Origin: an uncultured Pseudomonadota bacterium
GTDB taxonomy: Bacteria > Pseudomonadota > Gammaproteobacteria > Methylococcales > Methylomonadaceae
DNA: 34,377 bases
Reading direction: 5' to 3'
Assembly (NCBI GenBank): GCA_903858105.1
Contig: CAIOHN010000297.1
Coordinates: 1-34,377 of the forward strand
The notes beneath the pieces are model-generated. The model saw only the letters and a list, made by a program, of their open reading frames with translations. It did not search any database and was not told where the DNA came from. The translations under genes and the position numbers were made by a program. This document shows positions 9,296-20,412 of the stretch, piece after piece; within the stretch, counting starts at the first letter, position 1; each line of letters starts with the position of its first letter.

Positions 9296-9817
9296 ATGCC
9301 AACCGCCTCACTCAATATCTATGTGCTGCTCGACAATCTGGAAGCGGCGATTCGCCAGCAAATTGTCGCTAGAAATTTACAAAATCCATTGCTGATCGGC
9401 ATTCACAGCGGCGGCGCCTGGGTTGCCAAGCAGATACATCAACGCCTGCAGATCAAAGAACCCTTGGGTTTGCTGGATATTACCTTTTATCGCGACGATT
9501 TCTCGCAAATCGGTATGCATCCCAAAGTCAAAACCAGCCAACTGCCGCCGCATCTGGAAGGTCGTGACATTATTTTGATCGACGATGTGTTTTATACCGG
9601 CCGCACCATTAGGGCTGCGTTGAACGAGATTTTTGATTACGGTCGCCCCAATCAGGTGGTGCTGGCGGTGCTGATTGAACGCAATGGTCGGCAAATTCCG
9701 CTGCAGCCGGATTGTTACGGTGTTCGTATCGAATTGCCTGCTCCGCAACGTATCAAACTCATTGGCCCAGATCCCTTAGGGATAGAGATTCAATCGCCAC
9801 AAGGTGTGGCTGCATGA
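9296..9817 (+). CDS. pyrR: Bifunctional pyr regulatory protein / uracil phosphoribosyltransferase PyrR
   Basis: [19 protein letters not shown]-type PRPP motif ([19 protein letters not shown]); [10 protein letters not shown]; upstream of pyrB. Confidence 0.92.
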   Translation: MPTASLNIYVLLDNLEAAIRQQIVARNLQNPLLIGIHSGGAWVAKQIHQRLQIKEPLGLLDITFYRDDFSQIGMHPKVKTSQLPPHLEGRDIILIDDVFYTGRTIRAALNEIFDYGRPNQVVLAVLIERNGRQIPLQPDCYGVRIELPAPQRIKLIGPDPLGIEIQSPQGVAA

Positions 9818-10779
9818 GTCGGCATATTCAGCTTACCGAGCAAGGGCGGCTCAAGCATTTTTTGACTATCGAAGGTCTGGACAAGCCGCTGCTGACCGAG
9901 ATTTTGGATACCGCCGAATCATTTGCCGGTATGTCCGAGCATCAGGTAAAAAAAGTGCCGTTGCTGCGCGGCAAGACTATCGTCAACCTGTTTTTTGAGA
10001 ACAGCACTCGCACCCGCACCACCTTCGAATTGGCGGCGACCCGCTTGTCGGCCGATGTGCTGAGCATGGATATCGCCACCTCCGCCACCTCCAAAGGCGA
10101 AAGTTTGCTGGATACGATTCATAACCTGGAAGCGATGCATGTCGATATGTTTGTGGTGCGGCATGCCGTGAGTGGTGCGGCACATTTTATTGCCCAACAC
10201 ACCGCGCCGCATATCAGTGTAATCAACGCTGGCGACGGCCAGCATGCGCATCCCACCCAAGCCATGCTGGATATGTTCACCATTCGCCAACACAAAAAGC
10301 AATTTGCAGGGCTTAAAGTGGCTATCGTCGGTGACATTTTGCATTCGCGGGTGGCGCGTTCGCAGATTTTGGCCTTGAACGCGTTGGGGGTTGCGGAAGT
10401 ACGAGTCATCGCACCCAAAACCTTATTGCCGGCACACGTCAAATCCATGGGTGTGACCCCGTTGCACGACATGGATGCCGGGCTTGAGGATGTGGATGTG
10501 ATCATCATGTTGCGTTTGCAAAAAGAACGCATGAATTCGGCATTTTTGCCCAGCGAATCCGAGTTTTTCCGCTGTTTTGGTTTAACCGAAGCCAAACTGA
10601 AACGCGCCAAGCCCGATGCGATTGTAATGCATCCCGGCCCGATAAATCGCGGGGTGGAGATTGCCTCCAGCGTGGCCGATGGCCCGCAGTCGGTTATTTT
10701 GCAGCAAGTGAGTAATGGCGTGGCGGTCAGGATGGCGATTATGTCGATGGCGCTGTCAGGCCAGGGCGGTGCGGCATGA
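9814..10779 (+). CDS. pyrB: Aspartate carbamoyltransferase catalytic subunit
   Basis: [43 protein letters not shown] motifs; ATGA overlap with pyrR. Confidence 0.95.
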   Translation: MSRHIQLTEQGRLKHFLTIEGLDKPLLTEILDTAESFAGMSEHQVKKVPLLRGKTIVNLFFENSTRTRTTFELAATRLSADVLSMDIATSATSKGESLLDTIHNLEAMHVDMFVVRHAVSGAAHFIAQHTAPHISVINAGDGQHAHPTQAMLDMFTIRQHKKQFAGLKVAIVGDILHSRVARSQILALNALGVAEVRVIAPKTLLPAHVKSMGVTPLHDMDAGLEDVDVIIMLRLQKERMNSAFLPSESEFFRCFGLTEAKLKRAKPDAIVMHPGPINRGVEIASSVADGPQSVILQQVSNGVAVRMAIMSMALSGQGGAA

Positions 10780-12065
10780 GCAAAATTTTGATCAAAAATG
10801 GCCGTATCATTGATCCGGTTAATCAGCTCGACGAAATTGGTTGTTTGTTAATCGCCGATGGCAAGATCATGGCGGTTGACAGCCAGCCCGGCGATTTTGC
10901 AGCCGATACCACCATCGATGCCGCCGGCCAGATCGTTTGCCCCGGCTTTGTGGATTTGAGCGTGCGTTTGCGCGAACCCGGCCACACCCAAAAAGGCACT
11001 ATTCTCTCTGAAACCCGCGCTGCACTTAGCGCTGGTGTCACCTCTTTGTGCCTGCCGCCGGATACCCAGCCGGTAATCGATACACCCACGGTGGTAGAGT
11101 TCATCAAAGACCGGGCCGAAAGAGCCGATTATCCGCAGATTTATAGCATCGGCGCGTTGACCCAGCGCTTGGCCGGCAATGAACTCAGCGCGATGTTTGC
11201 CTTGAAACAGGCTGGCTGCATCGCCGTCAGCAATGCCAGCGCGCCGCTGGGCAATCTGCTGATTTTGCGACGCGCTATGGAATACGCCAGCAGTCACGGA
11301 TTATTGTTGATGTTCCGCGCCAACGAGGCGGCGTTATCCGGTAAGGGTTGCGCCCACGAAGGCGCTGTCGCCAGCCGTTACGGTTTGCCGGGCATCCCGG
11401 AAGCCGCCGAATCGATTGCGCTGGCGCAATGTCTGGAATTAGCCGAACTGACCGGCTGCCGAGTGCATATCAGCCAGATTAGCTGCAAACAATCGGTGAT
11501 CAAACTGCAACAGGCTAAAAAATACGGTCTTAATGTCACCGCCGATGTGGCGATTCATCAATTACATCTGACCGAAAACGACATTACGCCATTCGACAGC
11601 AACTATCATGTGATGCCGCCGCTGCGCAGCGCCATTGACCGGCAATACCTGCGCGAAGGTTTGTGCAACGGCACCATAGACGCGATTTGTTCGGATCATC
11701 AGCCGCATGACCTGGATGCCAAACTTGGCGCATTTCCCGAAACCGCGCCGGGGATTGCTTCACTGGAGACGCTGCTACCACTTTGTCTGGAACTGACGCG
11801 GCAACATCGCATCAGTTTGTCGCAAGCGATTGCCAGTTTAACTAGCAAGCCCGCGCAAATACTGGGCTTGGCAGCGGGCAGCCTGACGCCGGGGCATAAG
11901 GCCGACGTCTGCATTTTTGATCCGCAAGCCACCTGGCAGGTCACTCAGGATAGTTGGCACAGCAGCGGCAGCAATACGCCATACTGGCAACAAACGCTCA
12001 CGGGTCGCGTCACCCACACCGTGCAAGCCGGCAAACTTGTTTATCGACTGACGGACGCTTCGTGA
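10776..12065 (+). CDS. pyrX: Dihydroorotase-like protein, probably non-catalytic PyrC'/PyrX
   Basis: DHOase family ([31 protein letters not shown]) but the HxH ligand pair is replaced by S-V-R; ATGA overlap with pyrB. Confidence 0.88.
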   Translation: MSKILIKNGRIIDPVNQLDEIGCLLIADGKIMAVDSQPGDFAADTTIDAAGQIVCPGFVDLSVRLREPGHTQKGTILSETRAALSAGVTSLCLPPDTQPVIDTPTVVEFIKDRAERADYPQIYSIGALTQRLAGNELSAMFALKQAGCIAVSNASAPLGNLLILRRAMEYASSHGLLLMFRANEAALSGKGCAHEGAVASRYGLPGIPEAAESIALAQCLELAELTGCRVHISQISCKQSVIKLQQAKKYGLNVTADVAIHQLHLTENDITPFDSNYHVMPPLRSAIDRQYLREGLCNGTIDAICSDHQPHDLDAKLGAFPETAPGIASLETLLPLCLELTRQHRISLSQAIASLTSKPAQILGLAAGSLTPGHKADVCIFDPQATWQVTQDSWHSSGSNTPYWQQTLTGRVTHTVQAGKLVYRLTDAS

Positions 12066-12132
12066 AATTCGCTGTCGGCCTGAGTAATCAATCCCTAAAC
12101 CTGGAGCGCTTTGTGCTCGTTAAGGACTAACC

Positions 12133-12834
12133 ATGAGTTGCATTAAAAACCGTTCCAGCAGCGCGCCTTCCAGCAGTATTATCGACGATCTTAAAGGCGA
12201 TCAATCCTGGCGAATTTTTAGAATTATCAGCGAATTTACCGAAGGCTTTGATGAGCTATCCGGCCTTTGTGATGCCATTTCCATTTTCGGTTCAGCGCGC
12301 TTGCCACCTGAGCATTTTTATTATCAAAAAACCGTGGAACTGGCGGAAATGCTCAGCAAAGAAGGCTTTGCCGTGATTAGCGGCGGCGGGCCTGGGGTTA
12401 TGGAAGCGGCTAACAAAGGCGCGATTCTGCATGATCAGCCGTCTATCGGTTTGAACATCGAATTGCCGATGGAGCAAAAGCCCAATCCCTATCAGAATAT
12501 TTCGCTAAATTTTCGCTATTTTTTCGTCCGTAAAGTGATGTTTGTGCGGTATTCGATTGGTTACGTGTGTATGCCGGGCGGCTTTGGTACGCTGGACGAA
12601 TTTTTTGAAGCGTTAACCTTAATGCAAACCCACAAAATTTATCCCATTCCCTTGGTATTGTTCGGTACCGATTTTTGGAGCGGACTGATGGATTGGATGA
12701 AAGCCAAGATGATGGAATATGGCACTATTTCTGAAGAAGATTTGGCCTTGATCACCGTCACCGACGATCCGCAAAAAGTCGTGGATATCATGATTGCGCA
12801 TCGCGAATGGAAAGACTTGCAGCGCCAAAACTAA
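12133..12834 (+). CDS. LOG family protein (TIGR00730-type, putative nucleotide 5'-monophosphate phosphoribohydrolase)
   Basis: VISGGGPGVMEAANKGA and MPGGFGTLDEFFEAL (PGGxGTxxE) motifs. Confidence 0.9.
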   Translation: MSCIKNRSSSAPSSSIIDDLKGDQSWRIFRIISEFTEGFDELSGLCDAISIFGSARLPPEHFYYQKTVELAEMLSKEGFAVISGGGPGVMEAANKGAILHDQPSIGLNIELPMEQKPNPYQNISLNFRYFFVRKVMFVRYSIGYVCMPGGFGTLDEFFEALTLMQTHKIYPIPLVLFGTDFWSGLMDWMKAKMMEYGTISEEDLALITVTDDPQKVVDIMIAHREWKDLQRQN

Positions 12835-12897
12835 GCGCCATGCAACTTTAACGCCTAAACCCTGTCTCAGCTTCGTCACCACCAGGATTTTATAAAC

Positions 12898-13884
12898 ATG
12901 ACTGCGACTAGTCTCAGCCCGAGTCAAACCGCCCTGCAAGACCTGAAAAACCATATCAACACCCAAATCATCGGCCAGGAAGTGCTGGTCGAACGGATGT
13001 TAATTGCCCTGCTCGCCGATGGTCACTTATTGGTCGAAGGCGCGCCCGGCTTGGCGAAAACCCGCGCTATCAATGTGCTTAGCAAAGGCATAGAAGCTGA
13101 TTTTCATCGGGTGCAATTTACCCCCGATCTATTGCCCGCCGATTTGACCGGAACCGAAATTTACCGGCCGCAGCAAGGCAGTTTTGAGTTTCAAAAAGGC
13201 CCGCTGTTTCATAATCTGATTCTGGCCGACGAAATCAATCGGGCACCCGCCAAAGTCCAGGCCGCCTTGCTGGAAGCGATGGCGGAGCGGCAGATCACTG
13301 TCGGCAAGGCCACCTATCCGTTGGCACCCTTGTTCATGGTCATGGCGACGCAAAACCCCATCGAGCAGGAAGGCACTTATCCGTTACCTGAAGCGCAACT
13401 GGATCGGTTTTTATTGCATGTAAAAATCGATTATCCCAATGCCCAACACGAGCAAGCCATTTTGCATCTGGCGCGTTCTGAAGCCAAGGGCGCTTTGCTC
13501 AACACCGCAAACGCGTTTCAGAAAATAAGCCAGCAAACCGTATTTGCCGCGCGCGGCGAAGTGCTGGATTTATATTTGGCCGACAGCCTGGAACAGTATT
13601 TATTGCAAATCGTGCTGGCTACGCGCAATCCGGGCGTTTACGGTCAGGATTTGGCAGGCTGGATTCAATACGGAGCCAGTCCGCGCGCCAGCATAGCGCT
13701 GGATCGTTGTGCTCGCGCCAAAGCCTGGTTACAGCAGCGCGATTTTGTCGATCCGGGCGATATTCAGGACATGGCTTACGACGTACTGCGCCACCGCCTG
13801 ATTTTGTCTTATGAAGCCGAAGCCGAAGGCATCAGCACCGATTACGTGATTAAAGAGCTGATAGCCCGGATTGCCGTTCCCTGA
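12898..13884 (+). CDS. MoxR-family AAA+ ATPase
   Basis: Walker A GAPGLAKT, Walker B LILADEINRAPAKVQAALLEAM, MATQNPIEQEGTYPLPEAQLDRFL. Confidence 0.95.
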   Translation: MTATSLSPSQTALQDLKNHINTQIIGQEVLVERMLIALLADGHLLVEGAPGLAKTRAINVLSKGIEADFHRVQFTPDLLPADLTGTEIYRPQQGSFEFQKGPLFHNLILADEINRAPAKVQAALLEAMAERQITVGKATYPLAPLFMVMATQNPIEQEGTYPLPEAQLDRFLLHVKIDYPNAQHEQAILHLARSEAKGALLNTANAFQKISQQTVFAARGEVLDLYLADSLEQYLLQIVLATRNPGVYGQDLAGWIQYGASPRASIALDRCARAKAWLQQRDFVDPGDIQDMAYDVLRHRLILSYEAEAEGISTDYVIKELIARIAVP

Positions 13885-14801
13885 TGAGTAAACTGCAAGC
13901 AGCCGACAGCCCGCGGGTTGCGGTTACCCTGAAAGCCTTAGTCGATCTGGCTAAGCCCGCCGACATGTTGAGTTTGGGCCACGCTAATATTCGTGCGGCA
14001 CAAAGCGGCAATTACCTATCGCGTTTAAAAGGCCGCGGCATGGCCTTTGACGAAACCCGGCTCTATCAACCGGGCGACGATGTGCGCCGAATTGATTGGC
14101 GAGTCACCGCGCGCACCGACAAGCCGCACAGCAAGATTTTCAAGGAAGAGCGGGAAAGACCGTTGTTCATCGCGGTCGATTATCGGGCGACGATGGCATT
14201 TGCCACGCGCGGGGTATTTAAGTCGGTGCAGGCTGCACGGCTGGCTGGATTGCTGGCGTGGGCGGCATTGAAGCAAGGCGACAGAATCGGCGGCCAGATT
14301 TTTAACGACAGTGGTTGTCAGGAACTCAAGCCGCAAACCGGCAAGACGGCGTTGTTACGATTTTTAAACGCTTTGGTTAATCCGGTATTTAACGGCGATC
14401 CTGTCTATAGTCTGGCCCAGCCTTTGGCACGCTTGCTGCATCATGCCCGGCCCGGCAGTCGGGTATATATTCTTAGCGATTTTCGCGGTTTGAATAGCGC
14501 CGCCGAAAACCATCTGGCCAATTTAGCCAGACATTGCGAAGTGGTGCTGGTGCAAATTTCCGATCCGCTGGAAAGTCAGTTGCCGCGCCAAGGCCGTTAT
14601 CGTTTTACCGACGGCTGGCGAGAGGTAATTTTTGACAGCGGCGACAAACAACGCCTCCAGGCCTATCAACAGCGCTTTCAGGATCGGCAGCAATACTTAC
14701 AAAAACTAGCCAGTAAATTGCGCTTGCTCCTTATCCCCTGCGGCACTCAACAGTCGCCTTTGGACGCCTTGAACGGTTCGCGTTCGGGCGCGGCTGTCTA
14801 A
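13884..14801 (+). CDS. DUF58 domain-containing protein
   Basis: RGMAFDETRLYQPGDDVRRIDWRVTART motif; adjacent to moxR. Confidence 0.93.
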   Translation: MSKLQAADSPRVAVTLKALVDLAKPADMLSLGHANIRAAQSGNYLSRLKGRGMAFDETRLYQPGDDVRRIDWRVTARTDKPHSKIFKEERERPLFIAVDYRATMAFATRGVFKSVQAARLAGLLAWAALKQGDRIGGQIFNDSGCQELKPQTGKTALLRFLNALVNPVFNGDPVYSLAQPLARLLHHARPGSRVYILSDFRGLNSAAENHLANLARHCEVVLVQISDPLESQLPRQGRYRFTDGWREVIFDSGDKQRLQAYQQRFQDRQQYLQKLASKLRLLLIPCGTQQSPLDALNGSRSGAAV

Positions 14802-14818
14802 TTCGATTTATAGATAAG

Positions 14819-17800
14819 ATGATCAGCATCGCCTCATACGTCATGCCTGAATATCCAAAAGGTCCGCACGGATTAGCGGTCGCGTTGCTACGAATTTGCT
14901 TATTGAGCATGGGCATGTTCGCCGGCGGCTGGCTGGGGATGGAAATGGCAATTCCACCCGGCTATGCCAGCCCGTTGTGGCCGCCAGCCGGGATTGCTCT
15001 GGCAGCGCTTTTGATCGGCGGCCGCTATTTATGGCCGGGCGTTTGGCTGGGCGCGATGCTGAGTAATATTCTGGCGGCCAGCTATTTTTCCGGCGGCCTG
15101 ACGACAAACAGCATTGTCTGCTCGTTTTTGATTGGCGGCGGCAGCACCTTGCAGGCCTGGGCGGCCATCGCTTTGTCGAAAAAATATTTACAAGCGGGTT
15201 TGCCTAAACTGGACACGCCCGGCTCAATTTTACTGTTCTTTGCGTTGGCCGGCCCGCTGTCGTGTCTGATAGCCCCAAGCGTGGGAATCGGCAGCTTATA
15301 CCTGTTCGATGTCATGACGCCGGCCCAGTTGTGGGTATCCTGGCGCAATTGGTGGATTGGCGACAGTTTGGGCGTGATGATTACTGCGCCATTACTGTTT
15401 TGCAGCTTTGGCCGACCGCGCGCACTTTGGAAAGCCAGACGTTGGAGCGTGGCTTTGCCGCTTTTGGGTACCTTGCTGGCGTTGGTTTTAGTGTTTTTGC
15501 AGGTATTTCAAGCCGAACGCGCCAGAATCCAGCAATTGTTTGATAGTCAGGCAAGTGCGATAGAACGATTGTTTGTGGAATATGCCGCCAATGTCATAGA
15601 TACCTCGCTGACCTTGCGCGATGTATTTTTAGCGTCTAACGACGTATCGCGCAATGTGTTTGCCGTGTTTTCGCAGGGCATATTACAACGCCATCCAGAA
15701 ATTCAGGCTTTGGAATGGCTGCCGCGTATCACGCAAGCAGGCTTGCCGGCCTTTGAGCAAGCTGTGCGCGATGACGGTTTTCCGGCATTCCGGGTTACCG
15801 AGCGGGATAGCAACGGGGCAACTGTGCCAGCCACCGCGCGATCAGAATATTTCCCTATCATGTTCGTTGAGCCGCTGACGGGCAACGAAAAAGCCTTTGG
15901 TTTCGATTCCTTCTCCAATCCGCTCAGTCGCGAGTCCAAGGAAAAATCCCGCCAAAGTGGCAAGCCCAGCGCGTCTCAAAAACTGACATTGATGCAGCGG
16001 GATGCGACAGACCCCGGTATTTTGGTTTCAATTCCGGTCTCCAAGCGCTTTGATACCGATCATCAGTCTGACATTAGAGGTTTTGTGTCTGCGGTGATTT
16101 TGCCTGCGCGCATGGTAGAGATCGTCACTAACGGCATTAACATAGACGGTCTCGGTATTACTATCGAGGATCTCAGCGCGCCTGGCTCGCAGTCGCTGCT
16201 GTTTGACAAGCCAATGAATTTGAGCGCCGGGCTGAATTATAAATTGAATGCCTGGCAGCGCAGATTTCAGTTTATTGACCGCGATTGGCAAATTAGTATT
16301 CGTCCAGATAGTGCGTTTATCACCCAGCATGGATCTTCCTTGCCTTGGGTGACGCTGATTGGTGGTTTATGTTTTGCCAGTTTATTAAACATTTTGTTAT
16401 TGATCATTAGCGGTCGCACTGCCTCGGTCGAAGCCTTGGTTAATGAACGCACACTGGCGCTGGAAAATGCGGTTGCCGAGCTAAAGATCTCGGCCAGCAG
16501 TGCCCTGGAATCGGAATTAAAACTGCGCACGATAGTCGAGTCGGAGCCCGACTGCGTAAAGCTTTTGGGCCCGGACGGCAGTCTGTTACAAATGAATCTG
16601 GCCGGTCTGGAGATGATAGAAGCAGATTCATTGGAGCAAGCCAAGCAAGGTCGTTTGGAGGCGTTGATATTGCCAAAATATCTAGCGGCATTTAAAAAAT
16701 TGACGCGGCGGGTGTTTGCCGGTGCCTCAGGCACTTTAGAGTTTGAAATTGCCGGACTGAAAGGCCGTCGACGTTGGCTGGATACCCACGCCGTGCCGAT
16801 GCGTGATGCCGACGGCAATATCACGGCACTGCTGGGCCTGACCCGCGACATTACCGAGCGCAAGCAAGCCGAAGAACATCTCAAACTTGCAGCCAGAGTA
16901 TTTAGCGAAGCGCATGAAGGTATTTTGATTACCGATGCAAATTCCATCGTAATCGATGTCAATCCGACGTTTTGCGAGATTACCGGCTATAGCCGCGAGG
17001 ACATTATCGGTAAAAATCCGAATGTGTTGCAGTCCGGCAAATATAGCCCGGAATTTTATCAAGAGATGTGGCGGGCATTGCGGGAAAAGCAGCATTGGCA
17101 AGGCGAGTTGTGGAACCGGAAAAAAAATGGCGAACTGTATGCCGAACGGTTGACGGTATCAGCACTGTGCGATGCTGATGGGAATATTACGCATTATGTG
17201 GGTTTATTTTCTGACGTCACACATGCCAAGCAGCAGCAGCAAATGCTGGAATTATTCGCCCACTACGATCCGCTGACGCGCCTGCCCAATCGGATCTTGT
17301 TTGCAGATCGTTTGAATCAGGCCATTGCCCACAGCAAGCGGGAAAAATCGCTGCTGGCCATCTGTTTTCTGGATCTGGACGGTTTCAAGCCGGTCAACGA
17401 CCAGTTCGGTCACGACGCAGGCGATCAGGTACTGGTGGAAGTGGCAGAGCGTATAAAAACTGCGATTCGTGAAGAAGATAGCGTGTCTCGACACGGCGGC
17501 GACGAGTTTGCCTTATTGCTGGGCGATATTCATTCCATTGAGCAGTGCGAACAAGCCATCATGCGTATACACCGGGCTATCGCTCAGCCATATCTGATCG
17601 ACGGCCAGTCGGTAACGGTCGGTGCCAGCAGCGGCTACACCGTTTATCCGCTGGATGATGCCGACGCCGACGCCTTGTTGCGGCATGCTGATCATGCCAT
17701 GTATCAAGCCAAATTGGCCGGCAAAAACCAGTTTCAGTTGTTCGATGCCAGTCGCGATCAGCAAATCATTCACCGGCACCAGCAATTACGCGAAATAGAA

Positions 17801-18943
17801 GCTGGGTTTTTGAATAACGAAATGTGTCTGTATTATCAACCCAAGGTTGACATTAAAACCGGCCAGGTCAGTGGCGCAGAAGCCCTGATCCGCTGGCAAC
17901 ATCCACAATTGGGCATGGTGCCGCCGCTGGAGTTCTTGCCGGTAATTGCCTCAACCGAACTGGAAATTCGGATTGGTAATTGGGTAATTGCCGATGCTTG
18001 TCGGCAGTTGGCAGACTGGCATGCGCAGGGTTTAAAACTGGCGGTCAGCGTCAATATTTCGTCTTACCATTTGCTCTGGCCTGGCATCCACGATTTTATC
18101 GAAACCACCTTGAGCGGTTACCCGGCATTAAAATTCCATTTTCTCCAGCTAGAAATTTTGGAAAGTACCGCGTTGGATGATGTGATAGCTGTCAATCGTA
18201 TCATCAGAAGTTGCCGCGAGTTGTTGGGGATAAGAGTGGCATTGGACGATTTTGGTACGGGCTATTCCTCGTTGACCCATTTGCGGCATTTGTCGGTCGA
18301 TACCGTTAAAATCGATCAGACCTTTGTGCGCGATATGCTCGATGATCCAGACGACTACGCCATTATCGAAAGCGTTATCGCTTTAACGCAGGCGTTTAGC
18401 CGGGAAGTGGTGGCCGAAGGCGTAGAAAGCCAGGAACAAGGGATCGCCCTGCTACTGTTGGGCTGTCACTTGCTGCAAGGCTATGCCATTGCCCGACCAA
18501 TGCCGGCCCAGGCACTAGCCGAATGGGTGGCCGCTTATCAGCCTTTCCCGGATTGGCAGTTTTACGCCAATATTGAACTATCGCCGGAACAGATCGGGAT
18601 GGCGATCCGTCGGCTCGACACGCGTCAATGGTTGCTGCGGATGCAAGCCTGTTTGTTTGCCGAACAGCATAACGGTGCACAGAATTGGCCGATTATGGAA
18701 GCGCGGCGCACACATTTGGGGCGCTGGCTGAAGCAAGCTCAAAAAGACCGATTGTACGATCACGACTGGTTGCAAAAAGTCGAACAAGCGCAACGTCAGT
18801 TGCACAGCTTGGCGACTAGCCTGAGGCAACATTACGAAGCCGGTGAGCGAGACGCTGCGCAGCGTGGTTTTGTGGCCTTGCAGGCTGTCCAGCAGCAAAT
18901 TGACGAGCAACTGCTTTTGTATGCGCAACTCCCCGAAGCGTAA
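14819..18943 (+). CDS. MASE1-CHASE-PAS-PAS-GGDEF-EAL sensor with CZB-like C-terminus
   Basis: MASE1-like WPPAGIALAALLIGGRYLWPGVWLGAMLSN; CHASE-like periplasmic region; two PAS with ITERKQAEEHL; I-site REED five residues before GGDEF; EALIRW, DDFGTGYSS, AEGVES motifs. Confidence 0.9.
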   Translation: MISIASYVMPEYPKGPHGLAVALLRICLLSMGMFAGGWLGMEMAIPPGYASPLWPPAGIALAALLIGGRYLWPGVWLGAMLSNILAASYFSGGLTTNSIVCSFLIGGGSTLQAWAAIALSKKYLQAGLPKLDTPGSILLFFALAGPLSCLIAPSVGIGSLYLFDVMTPAQLWVSWRNWWIGDSLGVMITAPLLFCSFGRPRALWKARRWSVALPLLGTLLALVLVFLQVFQAERARIQQLFDSQASAIERLFVEYAANVIDTSLTLRDVFLASNDVSRNVFAVFSQGILQRHPEIQALEWLPRITQAGLPAFEQAVRDDGFPAFRVTERDSNGATVPATARSEYFPIMFVEPLTGNEKAFGFDSFSNPLSRESKEKSRQSGKPSASQKLTLMQRDATDPGILVSIPVSKRFDTDHQSDIRGFVSAVILPARMVEIVTNGINIDGLGITIEDLSAPGSQSLLFDKPMNLSAGLNYKLNAWQRRFQFIDRDWQISIRPDSAFITQHGSSLPWVTLIGGLCFASLLNILLLIISGRTASVEALVNERTLALENAVAELKISASSALESELKLRTIVESEPDCVKLLGPDGSLLQMNLAGLEMIEADSLEQAKQGRLEALILPKYLAAFKKLTRRVFAGASGTLEFEIAGLKGRRRWLDTHAVPMRDADGNITALLGLTRDITERKQAEEHLKLAARVFSEAHEGILITDANSIVIDVNPTFCEITGYSREDIIGKNPNVLQSGKYSPEFYQEMWRALREKQHWQGELWNRKKNGELYAERLTVSALCDADGNITHYVGLFSDVTHAKQQQQMLELFAHYDPLTRLPNRILFADRLNQAIAHSKREKSLLAICFLDLDGFKPVNDQFGHDAGDQVLVEVAERIKTAIREEDSVSRHGGDEFALLLGDIHSIEQCEQAIMRIHRAIAQPYLIDGQSVTVGASSGYTVYPLDDADADALLRHADHAMYQAKLAGKNQFQLFDASRDQQIIHRHQQLREIEAGFLNNEMCLYYQPKVDIKTGQVSGAEALIRWQHPQLGMVPPLEFLPVIASTELEIRIGNWVIADACRQLADWHAQGLKLAVSVNISSYHLLWPGIHDFIETTLSGYPALKFHFLQLEILESTALDDVIAVNRIIRSCRELLGIRVALDDFGTGYSSLTHLRHLSVDTVKIDQTFVRDMLDDPDDYAIIESVIALTQAFSREVVAEGVESQEQGIALLLLGCHLLQGYAIARPMPAQALAEWVAAYQPFPDWQFYANIELSPEQIGMAIRRLDTRQWLLRMQACLFAEQHNGAQNWPIMEARRTHLGRWLKQAQKDRLYDHDWLQKVEQAQRQLHSLATSLRQHYEAGERDAAQRGFVALQAVQQQIDEQLLLYAQLPEA

Positions 18944-18961
18944 GCATTGGAAACACTTGAT

Positions 18962-19429
18962 ATGGAACCATTGCCGTTAAAAGATATTCATTTACCAAAC
19001 ACAATACTGTTTTGGCCGCCAGCGCCCGGCTGGTGGTTACTACTGGTATTGTTGCCCTTGCTGGTAGTTTTGATTCGCTATTTATATCGGCGCATTCGCC
19101 GTCGCACGGCGGTTAAGACTGCAACGCTGCTTTTGTCTGGCCTGCGACAAACGCGCCAGTCCGATACCAAGCAGACCCTGACCGATTTATCGGCTTTATT
19201 GCGCCGGGTGGCAATCAGCACTGCGCCACGTAGCGATGTCGCCAGTTTGCGTGGTGCCGATTGGCTGGCTTATTTGGACAGCTCGCTGGCAGATACAGCC
19301 TTCACTCAGGGTGTTGGTCGCTGTCTGGCCGACGGCCATTATCGGCAAACCGCGCCATCCGAACTTGAGCTGGATGCCCTATTCGAGCTTTGCGAGCGCT
19401 GGTTGAAACAACAGGCGAAAAAGTCATGA
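18962..19429 (+). CDS. DUF4381 domain-containing membrane protein
   Basis: PLPLKDIHLPNTILFWPPAPGWWLLLVLLPLLVVLIRYLYRRIRRR; between DUF58 and BatA genes. Alternative TTG start at 18947. Confidence 0.85.
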   Translation: MEPLPLKDIHLPNTILFWPPAPGWWLLLVLLPLLVVLIRYLYRRIRRRTAVKTATLLLSGLRQTRQSDTKQTLTDLSALLRRVAISTAPRSDVASLRGADWLAYLDSSLADTAFTQGVGRCLADGHYRQTAPSELELDALFELCERWLKQQAKKS

Positions 19430-20412
19430 TCGAATTGCAATGGCCTTGGTTGTTATGGATTTTACCGCTGCCCTTGCTGCTGCGCTGGTTGCTGCCAGCA
19501 CGGACTATTGCCGCGCAGGCAGCTTTGAAAGTGCCATTTCTGGAGGATTTCGGCGCCAGCGAAACGCGGGTTGTCAGCAATAATCGGCGCTGGCCGCTCT
19601 GGTTGGCCTTAGTGGCGTGGAGTTGTCTAGTCGTGGCCGCGGCTCGTCCGCAATGGCTGGGCGAACCTTTGGAGCAAGCGGTTAGCGGCCGGGATTTAAT
19701 GCTGGCGGTGGATGTATCCGGCAGTATGCAGGAAGAAGATTTTTTATTGGGCAAGCAACGCGTCGATCGGCTGACAGCCATCAAACAGGTGGCCGGCGAT
19801 TTTATTCAGCGCCGCATCGGTGACCGGCTGGGTTTGATTTTGTTTGGCACGAGGGCGTTTCTGCACGTGCCATTGACATTCGACCGCAAAACCGTACAAA
19901 CCTTGCTCGACGAAGCCTTTATTGGCATTACCGAAGACGACCCTAAAACCTCAATCGGCGATGCCATTGGTTTGGCGATTAAACGTTTGCAAGATCAAAA
20001 AGACGCCAGCCGGGTGTTGATTTTACTCACCGACGGCGCCAATACCGCTGGCGAACTAACGCCCCTGAAAGCCGCCGAACTGGCAGCAGACGCGAAGCTT
20101 AAAATTTATACCATCGGTATAGGCGCAGACGAAGTGTTGGTGCGCAGCCTGTTTGGTACGCGCCGGGTCAACCCGTCTGCCGATCTGGACGAAAAAACCC
20201 TGACAGCAATAGCCGACACGACCGGTGGACATTATTTTCGGGCGCGCAATACAGAAGAGCTGGAGCGGATTTACCGGATGCTGGATCAACTGGAACCGGT
20301 CGAAAAAGACAAACAATATTTTCGGCCGCGCAGCGAGTTATTTTATTGGCCGCTAAGCTTGGCACTGCTACTGGCTGGCTGGTTAAGTCTGGTCAGATTG
20401 AGGTTGACATGA
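19426..20412 (+). CDS. batA: VWA domain protein, BatA-like
   Basis: MIDAS motif AVDVSGSMQEEDF, LLTDGANTAGE, terminal TM; ATGA overlap with the preceding gene. Confidence 0.9.
   Translation: MIELQWPWLLWILPLPLLLRWLLPARTIAAQAALKVPFLEDFGASETRVVSNNRRWPLWLALVAWSCLVVAAARPQWLGEPLEQAVSGRDLMLAVDVSGSMQEEDFLLGKQRVDRLTAIKQVAGDFIQRRIGDRLGLILFGTRAFLHVPLTFDRKTVQTLLDEAFIGITEDDPKTSIGDAIGLAIKRLQDQKDASRVLILLTDGANTAGELTPLKAAELAADAKLKIYTIGIGADEVLVRSLFGTRRVNPSADLDEKTLTAIADTTGGHYFRARNTEELERIYRMLDQLEPVEKDKQYFRPRSELFYWPLSLALLLAGWLSLVRLRLT

Noticed and set aside
10119-11297. Minus-strand ORFs opposite pyrB and pyrX
   Set aside because: Entirely antisense to conserved enzymes, no plausible domain or start context.
16267-16962. 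231-aa minus-strand ORF inside the GGDEF-EAL gene
   Set aside because: Antisense to strongly supported PAS coding sequence; Ser/Arg-rich low-information product typical of shadow ORFs.
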